The notes beneath the pieces are model-generated. The model had not been told where the DNA came from. It worked only from the letters and a program-made list of their open reading frames with translations, and ran no database searches. Below, one piece after another: positions 16,334-25,209 of a stretch of 57,667 bases of DNA. The stretch is from the NCBI RefSeq assembly GCF_902779965.1, contig NZ_CACZDK010000036.1, forward strand, positions 1 to 57,667, given 5' to 3'. This stretch comes from Fibrobacter succinogenes. Lineage in GTDB: Bacteria > Fibrobacterota > Fibrobacteria > Fibrobacterales > Fibrobacteraceae. Position 1 is the stretch's first letter. Every line of letters starts with the position of its first letter. Position numbers and translations under genes: made by a program.

Positions 16334-16660
16334 ATGCAAAAACTTGTGATTGTTACTTATGTACTGAGGGGACTTGGCTTTATTTTAGTCCTGCTTGCAC
16401 TTTTTGGCCATGAAATCATTTTAAATCTGTTCCCCGGTCTTGAGGGCATGTCCATCAATCCGATTTTCTATTCGGGCATTGTTGTTTACTTGATTGGTGC
16501 TGTCATTTATTTTTTCATCAACAAAAAAGAAAAGGCGGAACGCCGCCGTCGCGAAATTGAAGAATCTTATAAGAGAGCTGGCCTTGACGAATCGGATGAC
16601 TCTGACGATAGCGCTGAAGCTCACGATAGTGACAGCGATGAAAATTCTTCTGAGAAGTGA
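16334..16660 (+). CDS. Small two-helix membrane protein with acidic tail
   Basis: This is a 108-residue protein with two membrane segments (about 4-28 and 40-62), a basic stretch NKKEKAERRRREIEE and an acidic Ser/Asp-rich tail (SDDSDDSAEAHDSDSDENSS). The start at the ATG 16,334 is preferred because the first helix begins there; an upstream TTG frame exists without a ribosome binding site. It ends just before the ABC ATPase and is probably the first gene of that operon. I do not recognise a family. The charged cytoplasmic tail suggests an interaction role, by inference only. Confidence 0.7.
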   Translation: MQKLVIVTYVLRGLGFILVLLALFGHEIILNLFPGLEGMSINPIFYSGIVVYLIGAVIYFFINKKEKAERRRREIEESYKRAGLDESDDSDDSAEAHDSDSDENSSEK

Positions 16661-16668
16661 TTGCGTGT

Positions 16669-17592
16669 ATGAGTGATTTTATGATTGAAATTGAACACCT
16701 GCACAAGACTTACCGCAGTGGCTTTACCATGAAGCCTAAGCTTGCGCTTAAGGATGTGAGCTTCAATGTCGAGGCGGGCAAGGTGTATGGCTTTATCGGA
16801 CCTAACGGGGCGGGGAAGTCCACCACGATCAAGGTGTTGACGGGTCTTTTGAATTTCGATTCGGGCAAGGTGCTTGTAAACGGGATTAGTCCACGTGATT
16901 CCAAGAGCCGCCGCTACATTGGTTATTCTCCGGAACAGCCGTATTTTTATGATTACCTCTCGGGTCGCGAACTTTTGCGTTTTTACGGAAAGCTCGTGGG
17001 GCTCAATGGCGCCGAACTTGAATCCCGCATTGGCTGGGCGCTCGAACTTTTGCATGCGAACAAGGACTGGATTGACCGCCGCTTGCGTTCGTATTCCAAG
17101 GGCATGATGCAGCGCGTTGGCATTGCGCAGGCGATTCTTGGCAAGCCGAAACTTTTGATTCTCGATGAACCGATGAGCGGCTTGGACCCGATGGGGCGTC
17201 GTGACGTGCGCGAAGCGATTCAGCAACTCAACCGTGATGGCGTGACGATTTTTTATTCGAGCCATTTGCTCAGCGATGTGGAATCTATCAGCCACCGCGT
17301 GGCGATGATCGTTGATGGGAAAATTGTTCGCGAAGGTACGGTTGACGAGATTACGGAGTCGTGCGGCGTTGAATACCATGTTCGCGTTCGCGAGGCGATT
17401 CTGGGTGCGGACTTGCCGCGAGGCGTTTCTGCGACGGGACACCCGCAAGAATATATTTGCGCTGATGATGTGGCTCGTGACCGTTTGCTTGGTTTCTGCC
17501 TTTCTAAAGGAATTGCTGTAGAAAAGATGGACCACAAGCGTCCGAGCCTCGAAGATATTTTGACGGAGGAAATTGCCCGTGCAGACGCTTAA
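16669..17592 (+). CDS. ABC transporter ATP-binding protein
   Basis: This 307-residue ATPase has Walker A (GPNGAGKSTT), a Q-loop region (GYSPEQPYFYDYL), a signature variant YSKGMMQRVGIAQAIL in place of LSGGQ, Walker B LLILDEPMSGLD and the switch histidine (YSSHLL). It resembles the ATP-binding subunits of ABC-2 type exporters. The downstream permease starts inside its last codons. ATG 16,669 is taken as the start; another ATG lies at 16,681. The substrate is not evident. Confidence 0.92.
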   Translation: MSDFMIEIEHLHKTYRSGFTMKPKLALKDVSFNVEAGKVYGFIGPNGAGKSTTIKVLTGLLNFDSGKVLVNGISPRDSKSRRYIGYSPEQPYFYDYLSGRELLRFYGKLVGLNGAELESRIGWALELLHANKDWIDRRLRSYSKGMMQRVGIAQAILGKPKLLILDEPMSGLDPMGRRDVREAIQQLNRDGVTIFYSSHLLSDVESISHRVAMIVDGKIVREGTVDEITESCGVEYHVRVREAILGADLPRGVSATGHPQEYICADDVARDRLLGFCLSKGIAVEKMDHKRPSLEDILTEEIARADA

Positions 17593-18382
17593 GCATATTG
17601 GCATTATTGCTCTCAATACGTTCCGCGAATCTATTCGCGACAAGATTCTTTATAATATCGTTTTTTTGGCGATTGCGCTTACGCTTTTTAGCATTGTGCT
17701 TGGCGAGTGGTCCGTGTTCGACCGCGCTTATGTGATCAAGTCTACGACGCTTTCGGTGATGGACCTTTCGGGGCTCTTGATTTCCATCTTTGTGGGTATT
17801 AGCCTTGTGCAAAAGGAAATCCAGCGACGGACTGTGCTTACGCTTTTATCGAAACCGATTAGCCGTGCCGCGTTTATTGTGGGCAAGTATTTTGGACTTT
17901 TGGCGGTAGTTGCCGTTCACTTGATTCTCCTTACGGGGATTTATTACGGTATTTTGTGGGTGACGAACTCTAGCCCGACGTTTAGTCTTTTAATGGCAAT
18001 TTATCTGATATTCTGCGAAATGGCGGTCGTGATTGCGGTGGCGCTTTTGTTCAGTAGCTTTAGCAGCACGGTGCTTTCGGCGCTATTTACGCTGGGTGTT
18101 TATTTTGCGGGGCATTTGAGCGATCAGCTTTTGGAGCAGGTCCGTTTTGCAAGCCGCATGGGCGAACTCCAGAGTACCTCGTCTGCGATTCTTGAAAAAG
18201 CTGCGGTTGTAATTCATGCCGTGTTCCCTGGACTTTATCGATTTAACGTAACGAACTATGTTGTACATGGTGTAGCGCTTCCGGACTTGTATTTGTTCTG
18301 GAATTCTGTTTATGCGCTAGGCTATATTGGTGTATTCCTCACGATTGCAAGCTGGTGGTTCAGCCGGAGGGATTTCTTATGA
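17579..18382 (+). CDS. ABC-2 type transporter permease
   Basis: This 267-residue membrane protein has about six hydrophobic segments. An early loop reads VQKEIQRRTVLTLLSKPISR, typical of NosY/ABC-2 permeases. GTG 17,579 is preferred as the start because GGAGG (17,565-17,569) lies 9 nt upstream. It overlaps the ATPase gene by 14 nt and its stop overlaps the next start (ATGA), so the three genes are translationally coupled. It is probably the membrane part of the exporter formed with the preceding ATPase. Confidence 0.88.
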   Translation: MQTLKHIGIIALNTFRESIRDKILYNIVFLAIALTLFSIVLGEWSVFDRAYVIKSTTLSVMDLSGLLISIFVGISLVQKEIQRRTVLTLLSKPISRAAFIVGKYFGLLAVVAVHLILLTGIYYGILWVTNSSPTFSLLMAIYLIFCEMAVVIAVALLFSSFSSTVLSALFTLGVYFAGHLSDQLLEQVRFASRMGELQSTSSAILEKAAVVIHAVFPGLYRFNVTNYVVHGVALPDLYLFWNSVYALGYIGVFLTIASWWFSRRDFL

Positions 18383-20010
18383 GAAATCAGTATATGGCAA
18401 AGGTTCTCGTTCACAATAAAGTTGTGACCGAGGAACAGGTTAAGGCCCATTGGGGTGAAATTACCGATTCGATGGATATCGGTCAGGTTCTCGTTCATGC
18501 GGGAATCTTGAAAGAGTCCATGTATGCGAAGGTTCTTGCCTTTGTGGAAAACCTTGAGGCGAAAAATGCGAAACCTGCGGGTGCAGCAGCAAAGCCTGCA
18601 AGTGCTCCCGCATCTCCGGCGTCTCAGCCATCACCCGCGCCTGCGGCCCCTGCGCATGTTCAAGCGGCTCCAACTCCTGCGGTAAAGCCCGTTGCGGCGG
18701 CAGCTCCGCAGCCGGCTGAAGAACCGGCTATCAAGATCGAAGGCAACAGCAGCCTTTATGGTGAAGCTTCTTCCTCGACGGTTGTTATTGAAAAAGTCGA
18801 AGGTCTCGAAACGACGAGCATGGCGAGCGTGCAAGTTCCGGTCGAAACAGAAACTTCTACCGAAGAAACTTCTTCTGAAGAACTCCCGTCGCAGTTTGCC
18901 GTTGCCACCGGCGATGGCAAATCGATCGAGGCTCCCGATGTTTTGCACCCGATTACATCGCTTGCAAAAGTCATTGCGTATGCCCGCAAGTTTAATGTGA
19001 CAGATGTTTATCTGTATGCCGACAGACAAATTACGATGCGCCAGTCGGGAAAGCTTTTTGTCGCTTCTGAAAAAGTACTCGAAAAAACACATTTGATGGA
19101 TCGCTTGACCGAAGCGGCGACCGGTTTTGCTGATGGTTACAAAATCGTTGTCGGGCGCAATTTCAGCAAGACTTTTGCTCTTCCTGGTGTTGGTCGTGCG
19201 CGTATTTCTGTGACATGGAACGATGTTATCCCGAGTATTTCCATTCGTATTATTCCGATGGAATCAATTGCTCTTGAAAATCTCTACTTGCCCGAATTTT
19301 CAACGCGTTTTGCTACACTCAATAGTGGTCTTGTGCTTATCGCTGGGCCTTCGTCAAGTGGGCGCTCTACGACGATGACTGCGTTTGCCGAGTGTATTGC
19401 CGCCAACAGACAAGTGTTTATCCAGACGGTTGAAAAGCCGATTGAACGTTTGCTTTTGAACCCGAATGGTTCCATTGCGCAACGCGAAGTGGGCTTGCAT
19501 GTGCGTTCTGGTGTGGCCGGTATTGAACTTGCTATCCGTACGGGTGCAGATGTCATTCTCTTTGATCATTTGGAATCGATGGATGAACTTTCGCTTTTGA
19601 TGCAGGCTTCGAATGCGGGGGCGCTTGTCTTTGCCGTAACGAACGGCAACAACATCCATGCGCTGCTTTCAAGGCTTCTCATGTCAGTTCCTAGTGAAAA
19701 TCGCAATGCATTTGCATGTACGCTTGCCGACCAGCTCAAGGGCGTTATCGTGCAGCATTTGATTCCTGTTGTGCAGAACCAAGGCTTGGTCCTTGCGGCA
19801 GAAGCCATGAAGGTGACATCGACGATTGCGGGAATGATCCGCAAGGGAGATGTGTCGCAAATTGTTTCTGCAATTAGTGGTCAAAAAGATCAGGGCATTA
19901 CATTGGACGAATCCTTGCAAATGTGCGTGGATTCCGGTTACATCGAAGGCGTCGAGGCATGGAAGCGTGCAAGCGATAGCCGTCGTTTTGCCTCTTATCG
20001 TAAGGTTTAA
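18379..20010 (+). CDS. PilT/GspE-like ATPase with divergent nucleotide site
   Basis: This is a 543-residue protein. Residues 1-60 resemble the N-terminal domain of GspE/PilB proteins (NKVVTEEQVKAHW, then IGQVLVHAGI). Residues about 65-125 form an Ala/Pro-rich linker. The C-terminal half is a PilT-like secretion ATPase. Walker A reads AGPSSSGRSTT, with Arg329 where the catalytic Lys is expected, and the Walker B region reads DVILFDHLE, lacking the usual Gly-Glu. The end keeps the PilT-type blocks QLKGVIVQHLIPV and MIRKGD. GGAGG lies 8 nt before the start. It may be a non-hydrolysing partner of the next protein. Type IV pilus or secretion function is inferred; no pilin or assembly gene is in the window. 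Confidence 0.82.
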   Translation: MRNQYMAKVLVHNKVVTEEQVKAHWGEITDSMDIGQVLVHAGILKESMYAKVLAFVENLEAKNAKPAGAAAKPASAPASPASQPSPAPAAPAHVQAAPTPAVKPVAAAAPQPAEEPAIKIEGNSSLYGEASSSTVVIEKVEGLETTSMASVQVPVETETSTEETSSEELPSQFAVATGDGKSIEAPDVLHPITSLAKVIAYARKFNVTDVYLYADRQITMRQSGKLFVASEKVLEKTHLMDRLTEAATGFADGYKIVVGRNFSKTFALPGVGRARISVTWNDVIPSISIRIIPMESIALENLYLPEFSTRFATLNSGLVLIAGPSSSGRSTTMTAFAECIAANRQVFIQTVEKPIERLLLNPNGSIAQREVGLHVRSGVAGIELAIRTGADVILFDHLESMDELSLLMQASNAGALVFAVTNGNNIHALLSRLLMSVPSENRNAFACTLADQLKGVIVQHLIPVVQNQGLVLAAEAMKVTSTIAGMIRKGDVSQIVSAISGQKDQGITLDESLQMCVDSGYIEGVEAWKRASDSRRFASYRKV

Positions 20011-20024
20011 TAGCGAGGTTCGTC

Positions 20025-21032
20025 ATGGCATCAGAAATTGAATCTCTTTTGGAATATGCCTTGAGTGTCGGGGCGAGTGACTTGATTGTGACCGAAGGGG
20101 CGCCTTCGGCGGTCCGCTTTGCGGGGCGTGTTTGCGCTATTCCCGATTCTCCCGCGTTCCCGTTTGGTTCGTTGCTTGAATTTTTGGGTTCGCTTGATGG
20201 TGAATCGGGGTCGTTTGTCGGTGGCCCTTGGCTGAACACCAAATGGCGCGTGAAGTATTTTCGCGAAGCTTTGGGTAATGCGGCGATTTTCCGCCCGTTG
20301 ATGGCTGAATGCCCTGAGTTCTCGTCTTTGGGGGCTCCGGCGGCGCTTGATAATTTACTGGGACTCAGTTCTGGCTTGGTTATTTTTGCTGGCCCGGCTT
20401 GCTCTGGAAAAACGGTAACGGCGACATCGTATGTTTCGGCAATGTGCCAGTCCGGAATGCTCCGGTTCTGCGATTTGGATGCTGGGCGCGAGCTGCCTGT
20501 AAAAACTGGCGAAAGCCTTGCGCTTGTGAATACTGTTGGCTCTATCTCCGAAAAATTGGAACAGGGCCTTCGCAGTGGTACCGATCTTTTCTGGGTAGGC
20601 GATTTCGATAGTTCCGCCTTGATCCCCGTATTGAGTGCTGCTGAGGCTGGTGCTTTGGTTGTCATGAATGTGACGGCAGGTAATGCGGTGGGCGTTGTCG
20701 ATGCGCTTATTTCGTCCGTGCCTTCAGAAAAACGAGACCTTGTCCGTACGTTGCTTGCTGCGGCTCTTAAGGCTGTTGTTGTCCAGAGATTGCTTCCGGC
20801 GGCACAAGAGGGCGCTGTTGTTCCTCCGGCTTGGGAAATCCTCTTTAATACGCAAAAAGTGGCATCTTTTATACGCAGTGGAGATCATTTCAAGATTCCG
20901 TCTATCATGGAAGCTTCTTCTTCTGAAGGAATGCTCTTGATGGATAATTGCCTTGCAGAATATGTTCGCTCTGGCATTGTGACGTCCGAAGAGGCAGGTC
21001 GTTATGTTTCCAATCCCGCTAGGTTGGCTTAA
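20025..21032 (+). CDS. PilT-like ATPase
   Basis: This 335-residue protein is homologous to the C-terminal half of the previous one. Walker A is intact (GPACSGKT, Lys129), but the Walker B region is TDLFWVGDFD, with Asp instead of Glu after Gly. The blocks LKAVVVQRLLP and FIRSGDHFKIPSIME match the corresponding parts of PilT. The N-terminal region (about 1-100) is short and atypical for PilT. It follows its paralogue by 14 nt and overlaps the next gene by 29 nt. A heteromeric motor or regulator with its neighbour is a reasonable inference. Confidence 0.8.
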   Translation: MASEIESLLEYALSVGASDLIVTEGAPSAVRFAGRVCAIPDSPAFPFGSLLEFLGSLDGESGSFVGGPWLNTKWRVKYFREALGNAAIFRPLMAECPEFSSLGAPAALDNLLGLSSGLVIFAGPACSGKTVTATSYVSAMCQSGMLRFCDLDAGRELPVKTGESLALVNTVGSISEKLEQGLRSGTDLFWVGDFDSSALIPVLSAAEAGALVVMNVTAGNAVGVVDALISSVPSEKRDLVRTLLAAALKAVVVQRLLPAAQEGAVVPPAWEILFNTQKVASFIRSGDHFKIPSIMEASSSEGMLLMDNCLAEYVRSGIVTSEEAGRYVSNPARLA

Positions 21033-23268
21033 AAAAGCTTTTTTGCTGTCGGTGGCCGTTTCGGTTTCCGCTTATGTGGCGCCTGCGCTGGCGGCACATT
21101 CCGCTGATGAAACGCTCTTGAGCGCTATGCAACTGGTACCCGATTCGCTACAGGCGAAAAAGACAAAGTCTGTGCTTTACCTTGGCGGGGGAGAACGCTC
21201 TCCGTGGTTTCATTTGGGCGCTTTGTATGCATTAGAAGAATACAAGATTCCTGTTGATTCTATTGTTGCTACATCGTGGGGCGCTTGGATGGGAGCTTTG
21301 TGGTCGCTGGGAGTGTCGATTGACGATATCCAGCGTTTGATGATGGATCCGTATGTCGTTGAGCATTTGGGGGTCAACTCGATTCATGCAAAGACGGAAC
21401 ATGATGCTTTTAGTCTTCCCGTTTCTGTAAGTGGTCCTCCATCGTTTCGTGAGCGATTCTCGTTTTATGCGGATACTGCGGGGAATGTTTATCGCAGCAT
21501 GCATGCGCTTGTTCCCGATACAGCATCTATCGAACGGTCTCTATCGCGTCTTCGCTTTGAGGAATCCCTTTACCGCCAGCATGGATCATATCGTATCCCC
21601 ATTACGCTCATGACATGCGATAGTGTTATTGAAAATCCGTTGTATGCAGATATTGTGAATTCGCTTCCGCTTGCGGGCAATGAAAATTCTGGAGAACTTT
21701 GTCCGTACTTGACGTTCCCGGAATCTAAAAAAACGCAAGAAGCTTCGATTATTGTTGTTGCAGACCCTGTACGCTATGAACTAGAAGGTAATGCCGAATT
21801 GCGTACGCTCAAGAAACAGGTCTTGTCGAAATTAGGTGATGTTCAGGGCGTTTTTGTAAGGGCTCATTCCATTCGCGATACTTCTCGCAAGTCCATGATT
21901 CAGGCGGGTTTCTCGTCAGTGGAACATGCACTGCGCGAAATTATTCCTATTGTGGATGGTCGTAGGGAATATTCCGACAAGCAAAAATCTGAAGCTTGGT
22001 TTGAATTCAATCCGGTGTTTGATAGCCTTTCTTCGGAACATCATTCGTCTGTGCTGTCTTACTGGAATCCTCAAGATACGGGCTTTGCCGCTCCGGCAAA
22101 TTTTGCTTATTCGATTGCTTCCAAGGTTCCGTACGATACGATTACGTTCAATATGCAGCCCGATGGCGGGCTATTGATTGATGTGGGCGTGCATCCGACT
22201 ATGGATGTTGCTGTAGGTGGTTTTGGCTCGAACATCATTGGTGCAAATGCTTATGGCGAGGTGACGCTGAACTATGTGAACCAGATGGAAATTGCGTTGA
22301 CGCTTGCCGGTTTTTACGGGACAACCTCTTATGGTTTCCGACCGCGCCTAGAAATTTCGAATCTGATTAATCGTCGTTGGAAGTTTGGCTTTGGCTATGA
22401 CTTTATGAAACTCCGCTATTTAAAAGCGTTTGAAAACGATAACGTTCCAGGTTCTAATCGCTTTGAATACGAAATGCGTAACGATCTTTTCTTGTCGGCA
22501 AAGTATGCAATTGACAAAAATCAATCCGTTGAAGTCAAGTTCTTATTTGGTGACCGTGAATTTGAATTGTCGCCCAAAGCGATTCCGCAAGTAGATTTTT
22601 GGGATGATGAAATTGTTGATACTAGCACGAACTATGAGACAAGTCCAGTGACACAAACTGTCCATTATTCACTGTTGAATGGTGAAGATGATCCGTGGTT
22701 TGCGTCAAAGGGCTATGCCGCCAATGCCTATCTTGGCATGAACTTGGTTGGTTTCGGGTTCCATCAAAGAGGCCCGATTTATGGCGTTTATTCTTTTGAT
22801 GGAAGGTTCTCTTATGCTCCAACTCGAAATACTTCGGTGACAGTCGGCGCGGCGATGGGCTTTGATGCTTATCGTGATGGGCACTTCAGGTTCCCCAAGA
22901 ATTTTGATAATACGGCAATGGAAGACCGATTCCGCTTGCATATTGCTGCAACACCATGGTCCAACGACTGGCTTGATCCAGAATTGTCCACACACGGGTA
23001 TGCATTGCTTCGTGTGAATGGTGGCGTTCACCGCAACGGCTTTGGCGCTTGGCTTTCTTTGGCGTATGTCCATGATTTCGAAGATAAATCGACAGCGAAA
23101 CTGAATTCCAATAAGTTTGTGATTGAACCTGCGTTGCGCTATAAGTACCGCTCGTTTACGGTCTACGCAGGGCTCAATCGCATAGTCGATACAGAAACAT
23201 TTGGCGATATCAAACGGATAAAAAATTACCGATACTTTATCCGTATCGGCGACTGTAGTCTGTTTTAG
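21004..23268 (+). CDS. Patatin-like protein with outer-membrane barrel
   Basis: This 754-residue protein has a signal peptide (about 1-31, ending PALAA). A patatin-like domain follows, with a glycine-rich oxyanion motif GGGERSPWFH (61-70) and a nucleophile elbow IVATSWGAWMG (Ser91). The usual catalytic Asp in a DGG/DGA motif is not evident in the shortened region before ASIIVVADP. From about residue 370 the sequence alternates in the manner of an outer-membrane beta-barrel and ends with Phe. The architecture recalls PlpD-type autotransported phospholipases. GAGG sits 9 nt upstream of the start, which overlaps the previous gene. Lipase activity is uncertain given the missing Asp motif. Confidence 0.82.
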   Translation: MFPIPLGWLKKAFLLSVAVSVSAYVAPALAAHSADETLLSAMQLVPDSLQAKKTKSVLYLGGGERSPWFHLGALYALEEYKIPVDSIVATSWGAWMGALWSLGVSIDDIQRLMMDPYVVEHLGVNSIHAKTEHDAFSLPVSVSGPPSFRERFSFYADTAGNVYRSMHALVPDTASIERSLSRLRFEESLYRQHGSYRIPITLMTCDSVIENPLYADIVNSLPLAGNENSGELCPYLTFPESKKTQEASIIVVADPVRYELEGNAELRTLKKQVLSKLGDVQGVFVRAHSIRDTSRKSMIQAGFSSVEHALREIIPIVDGRREYSDKQKSEAWFEFNPVFDSLSSEHHSSVLSYWNPQDTGFAAPANFAYSIASKVPYDTITFNMQPDGGLLIDVGVHPTMDVAVGGFGSNIIGANAYGEVTLNYVNQMEIALTLAGFYGTTSYGFRPRLEISNLINRRWKFGFGYDFMKLRYLKAFENDNVPGSNRFEYEMRNDLFLSAKYAIDKNQSVEVKFLFGDREFELSPKAIPQVDFWDDEIVDTSTNYETSPVTQTVHYSLLNGEDDPWFASKGYAANAYLGMNLVGFGFHQRGPIYGVYSFDGRFSYAPTRNTSVTVGAAMGFDAYRDGHFRFPKNFDNTAMEDRFRLHIAATPWSNDWLDPELSTHGYALLRVNGGVHRNGFGAWLSLAYVHDFEDKSTAKLNSNKFVIEPALRYKYRSFTVYAGLNRIVDTETFGDIKRIKNYRYFIRIGDCSLF

Positions 23269-23275
23269 AACTTAG

Positions 23276-23400
23276 ATGGCGGATCAGGTCCGCCATGACG
23301 TCATTCCTCTTCGAAGCTTGACTGCTGCGGTTATCCAATATGCACGCAAGTGTTCATGCTGTACAACCCTGCACGTCATTCCGGCCTCTGGCCGGAACCT
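23276..23400. repeat. Extragenic palindromes: ATGGCGGA hairpin and GTCATTCC units
   Basis: ATGGCGGA (23,276-23,283) pairs with TCCGCCAT (23,289-23,296) and may end the operon on the left. GTCATTCCTCTTCGAAGC follows (from about 23,299), then GTCATTCCGGCC...GGCCGGAA (about 23,373-23,398), the same kinds of unit as at 3125-3236. Confidence 0.7.
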
Positions 23401-23446
23401 AGCTGGATTCTTCTAACAGCCTACTTCCAACTTTCTACTGCTTCCG

Positions 23447-24460
23447 CTACTTCTTCTCTCCGCGGTTTTTGGCGGCGATGTCTTTATACTTGTTGTGGTC
23501 GGCGAGAGTGCTGCTGAAGAAGTGCGTGTGCGAACCATCGTCTTTTGCAACAAAGTAAAGAGCTTCGGTCTTTTCGGGGAAGAGTGCGGCTTCGATGGCC
23601 TTGCGTCCCGGATTCGAAATCGGACCTGGCATAAGTCCTGGGAACCTGCGGGTGTTGTACGGGTTGTTGCTGTTCAACTGGCTTTTGTAGATCGGTCCGG
23701 TCAAGTTCTTGAAAATGAACCGCACCGTCGGGTCTGCCCCAAGAGGCATGCCAAGGCGGAGCCTATTGTGGAACACGCCAGCAATGAGCGGGCGTTCTGC
23801 TGGAATGCCTGTTTCTTCTTCGACTACGCTTGCAAGTGTGAGCACGCGATGCCAGTTGCCTAGTTGTTCCCACATGGAGCCTTTACGGTCCTTGAGTTCG
23901 TCACGCAGCTTGAGATTTGCGGCGACCATCTGCTTGAGTATGGACTCTTCGTCGGAGTTGATGGCGAACGGATACGTGTCCGGCAGCAGGTAACCTTCAA
24001 GGGTATTCCCTTCGACGCCAAGAGAATGGGCGAACTTCGAGTCTTGGACGAGGCTGTTCCAGCGAGCGGTGTCGAGGTTCGGGAAGCTCTTTTGGAGGTA
24101 GGCGGGAATTTCCCATGTGGCTCGACCTTCGGGGATGGTCACCTTGCGGACGGCACTCTTGCCACTCTGGAACAGTGCGGCGAGTTCGTCGAGCGTTTGG
24201 TGGGCGGGAACTTCGTACCAGCCAGCTTTGAGGGACGGTTTGTTCATTTTGCACCATAAAGTGAAGGCCAAGTCGTCGTCCCAGACGCCTTTTTCTTGTA
24301 AAATTTGTAAAACTTTTGTAGGGGAACTGCCCTTCGGAATCTCCAAAATGACAGTTTTTTCGTTAAGTGAAACGGCGCTCAACCGTTGATTTACGTGGAT
24401 GTACGCAAAAACAGCGATTAAGAGGACTATAACGGCGGTAATTGAAAAAATCTTCTTCAT
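23447..24460 (-). CDS. mltG: Endolytic murein transglycosylase MltG
   Basis: This 337-residue protein matches the YceG/MltG family, which cleaves nascent peptidoglycan strands at the outer face of the inner membrane. It has one N-terminal membrane segment (5-21), a LysM-like region around 36-110 and the catalytic domain with ASVVEEETG (Glu214 as the likely catalytic residue), FHNRLRLGMPLGADPTV, NPYNTRRFPGLMPGPI and a C-terminal LYFVAKDDGSHTHFF. The start is set at 24,460, where the membrane segment begins. The frame stays open further upstream, but that part overlaps a divergent gene and is not conserved. Length is typical of the family. Confidence 0.95.
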   Translation of the reverse strand: MKKIFSITAVIVLLIAVFAYIHVNQRLSAVSLNEKTVILEIPKGSSPTKVLQILQEKGVWDDDLAFTLWCKMNKPSLKAGWYEVPAHQTLDELAALFQSGKSAVRKVTIPEGRATWEIPAYLQKSFPNLDTARWNSLVQDSKFAHSLGVEGNTLEGYLLPDTYPFAINSDEESILKQMVAANLKLRDELKDRKGSMWEQLGNWHRVLTLASVVEEETGIPAERPLIAGVFHNRLRLGMPLGADPTVRFIFKNLTGPIYKSQLNSNNPYNTRRFPGLMPGPISNPGRKAIEAALFPEKTEALYFVAKDDGSHTHFFSSTLADHNKYKDIAAKNRGEKK

Positions 24461-24556
24461 TGCGTAAAAATTTAAAAGAAAATGCAACGGATTGGCAAAA
24501 TAAAAAGTATATTCGTATAGCATTGTTGAATATTTCCCATCTTTTGAGGATTCGCT

Positions 24557-25000
24557 ATGAAAATGATGAAAAAAGTTATGTTTGTCGCCTTTGCTTTGCT
24601 GGTAGCTTCTTCCTTTGCGGCCAAGAAGGTGAAGTCTAAGCTTGGCGATGTGGAACTCACCAAAGAAAAAGATGGTGGCTCCGTAGTCTGCACGGCAGGC
24701 TTTAACGATGAATTGACTGTCCTGAAAGAAGGCGATACCGAAGTCCTCGTGAAGGGTTCTTGCGGTCAGGGCTGGGTTCCGAAGGCTAAGATTGAATATG
24801 TTGCCCAGAAGGCTGGCGACAAGTCCATGAAGTTGGATGACGTGGACATCGTGGGCTGGCTCGATAACCCGAGTGCCGTGTTCGTGTTGGAAAACGACGA
24901 TATCGACTTTGACGGTGTGAACATCGATCGTGACTTCAAGGAATACTTGCAGCACACGCTCGACCGTGAAAGAATCGAAATGAAGAACGGCGAAAACTAA
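24557..25000 (+). CDS. Secreted small protein of unknown function
   Basis: This 147-residue protein has a clear signal peptide (about 1-22, ending SFAAK) and two Cys (in SVVCTAG and GSCGQGW). The mature part is rich in charged residues and Val/Asp strands, suggesting a small beta domain. It is divergent from mltG with a 96-bp spacer and is followed by a terminator. I do not recognise a family. A periplasmic location is likely. Confidence 0.75.
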   Translation: MKMMKKVMFVAFALLVASSFAAKKVKSKLGDVELTKEKDGGSVVCTAGFNDELTVLKEGDTEVLVKGSCGQGWVPKAKIEYVAQKAGDKSMKLDDVDIVGWLDNPSAVFVLENDDIDFDGVNIDRDFKEYLQHTLDRERIEMKNGEN

Positions 25001-25025
25001 TTGCTTGACATTCATGAATGTTTAA

Positions 25026-25056
25026 CCCGTGGCTAAAGCGCTGCGGGCTTTTTTTT
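25026..25056 (+). terminator. Intrinsic terminator
   Basis: CCCGTGGC (25,026-25,033) pairs with GCTGCGGG (25,040-25,047), including two G-T pairs, and is followed by eight T residues. Confidence 0.85.
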
Positions 25057-25209
25057 ATGCAGTCAATGCCGCATTTAGAATATGATTTATTTTGTGTGAA
25101 AAATATTCTATAAATGGCTTTGAATTTGTTTTGAATTTTTATATTTTTCCTTCTTGACTTAAAGGAAAAATGTATGGGAATTAAACACAGTATGTGTGGA
25201 GGTTCTAGT

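Noticed and set aside
24461-25015. 185-residue N-terminal extension of MltG
   Set aside because: It overlaps an oppositely oriented gene with a good signal peptide and terminator, and the MltG membrane anchor begins at the ATG at 24,460.
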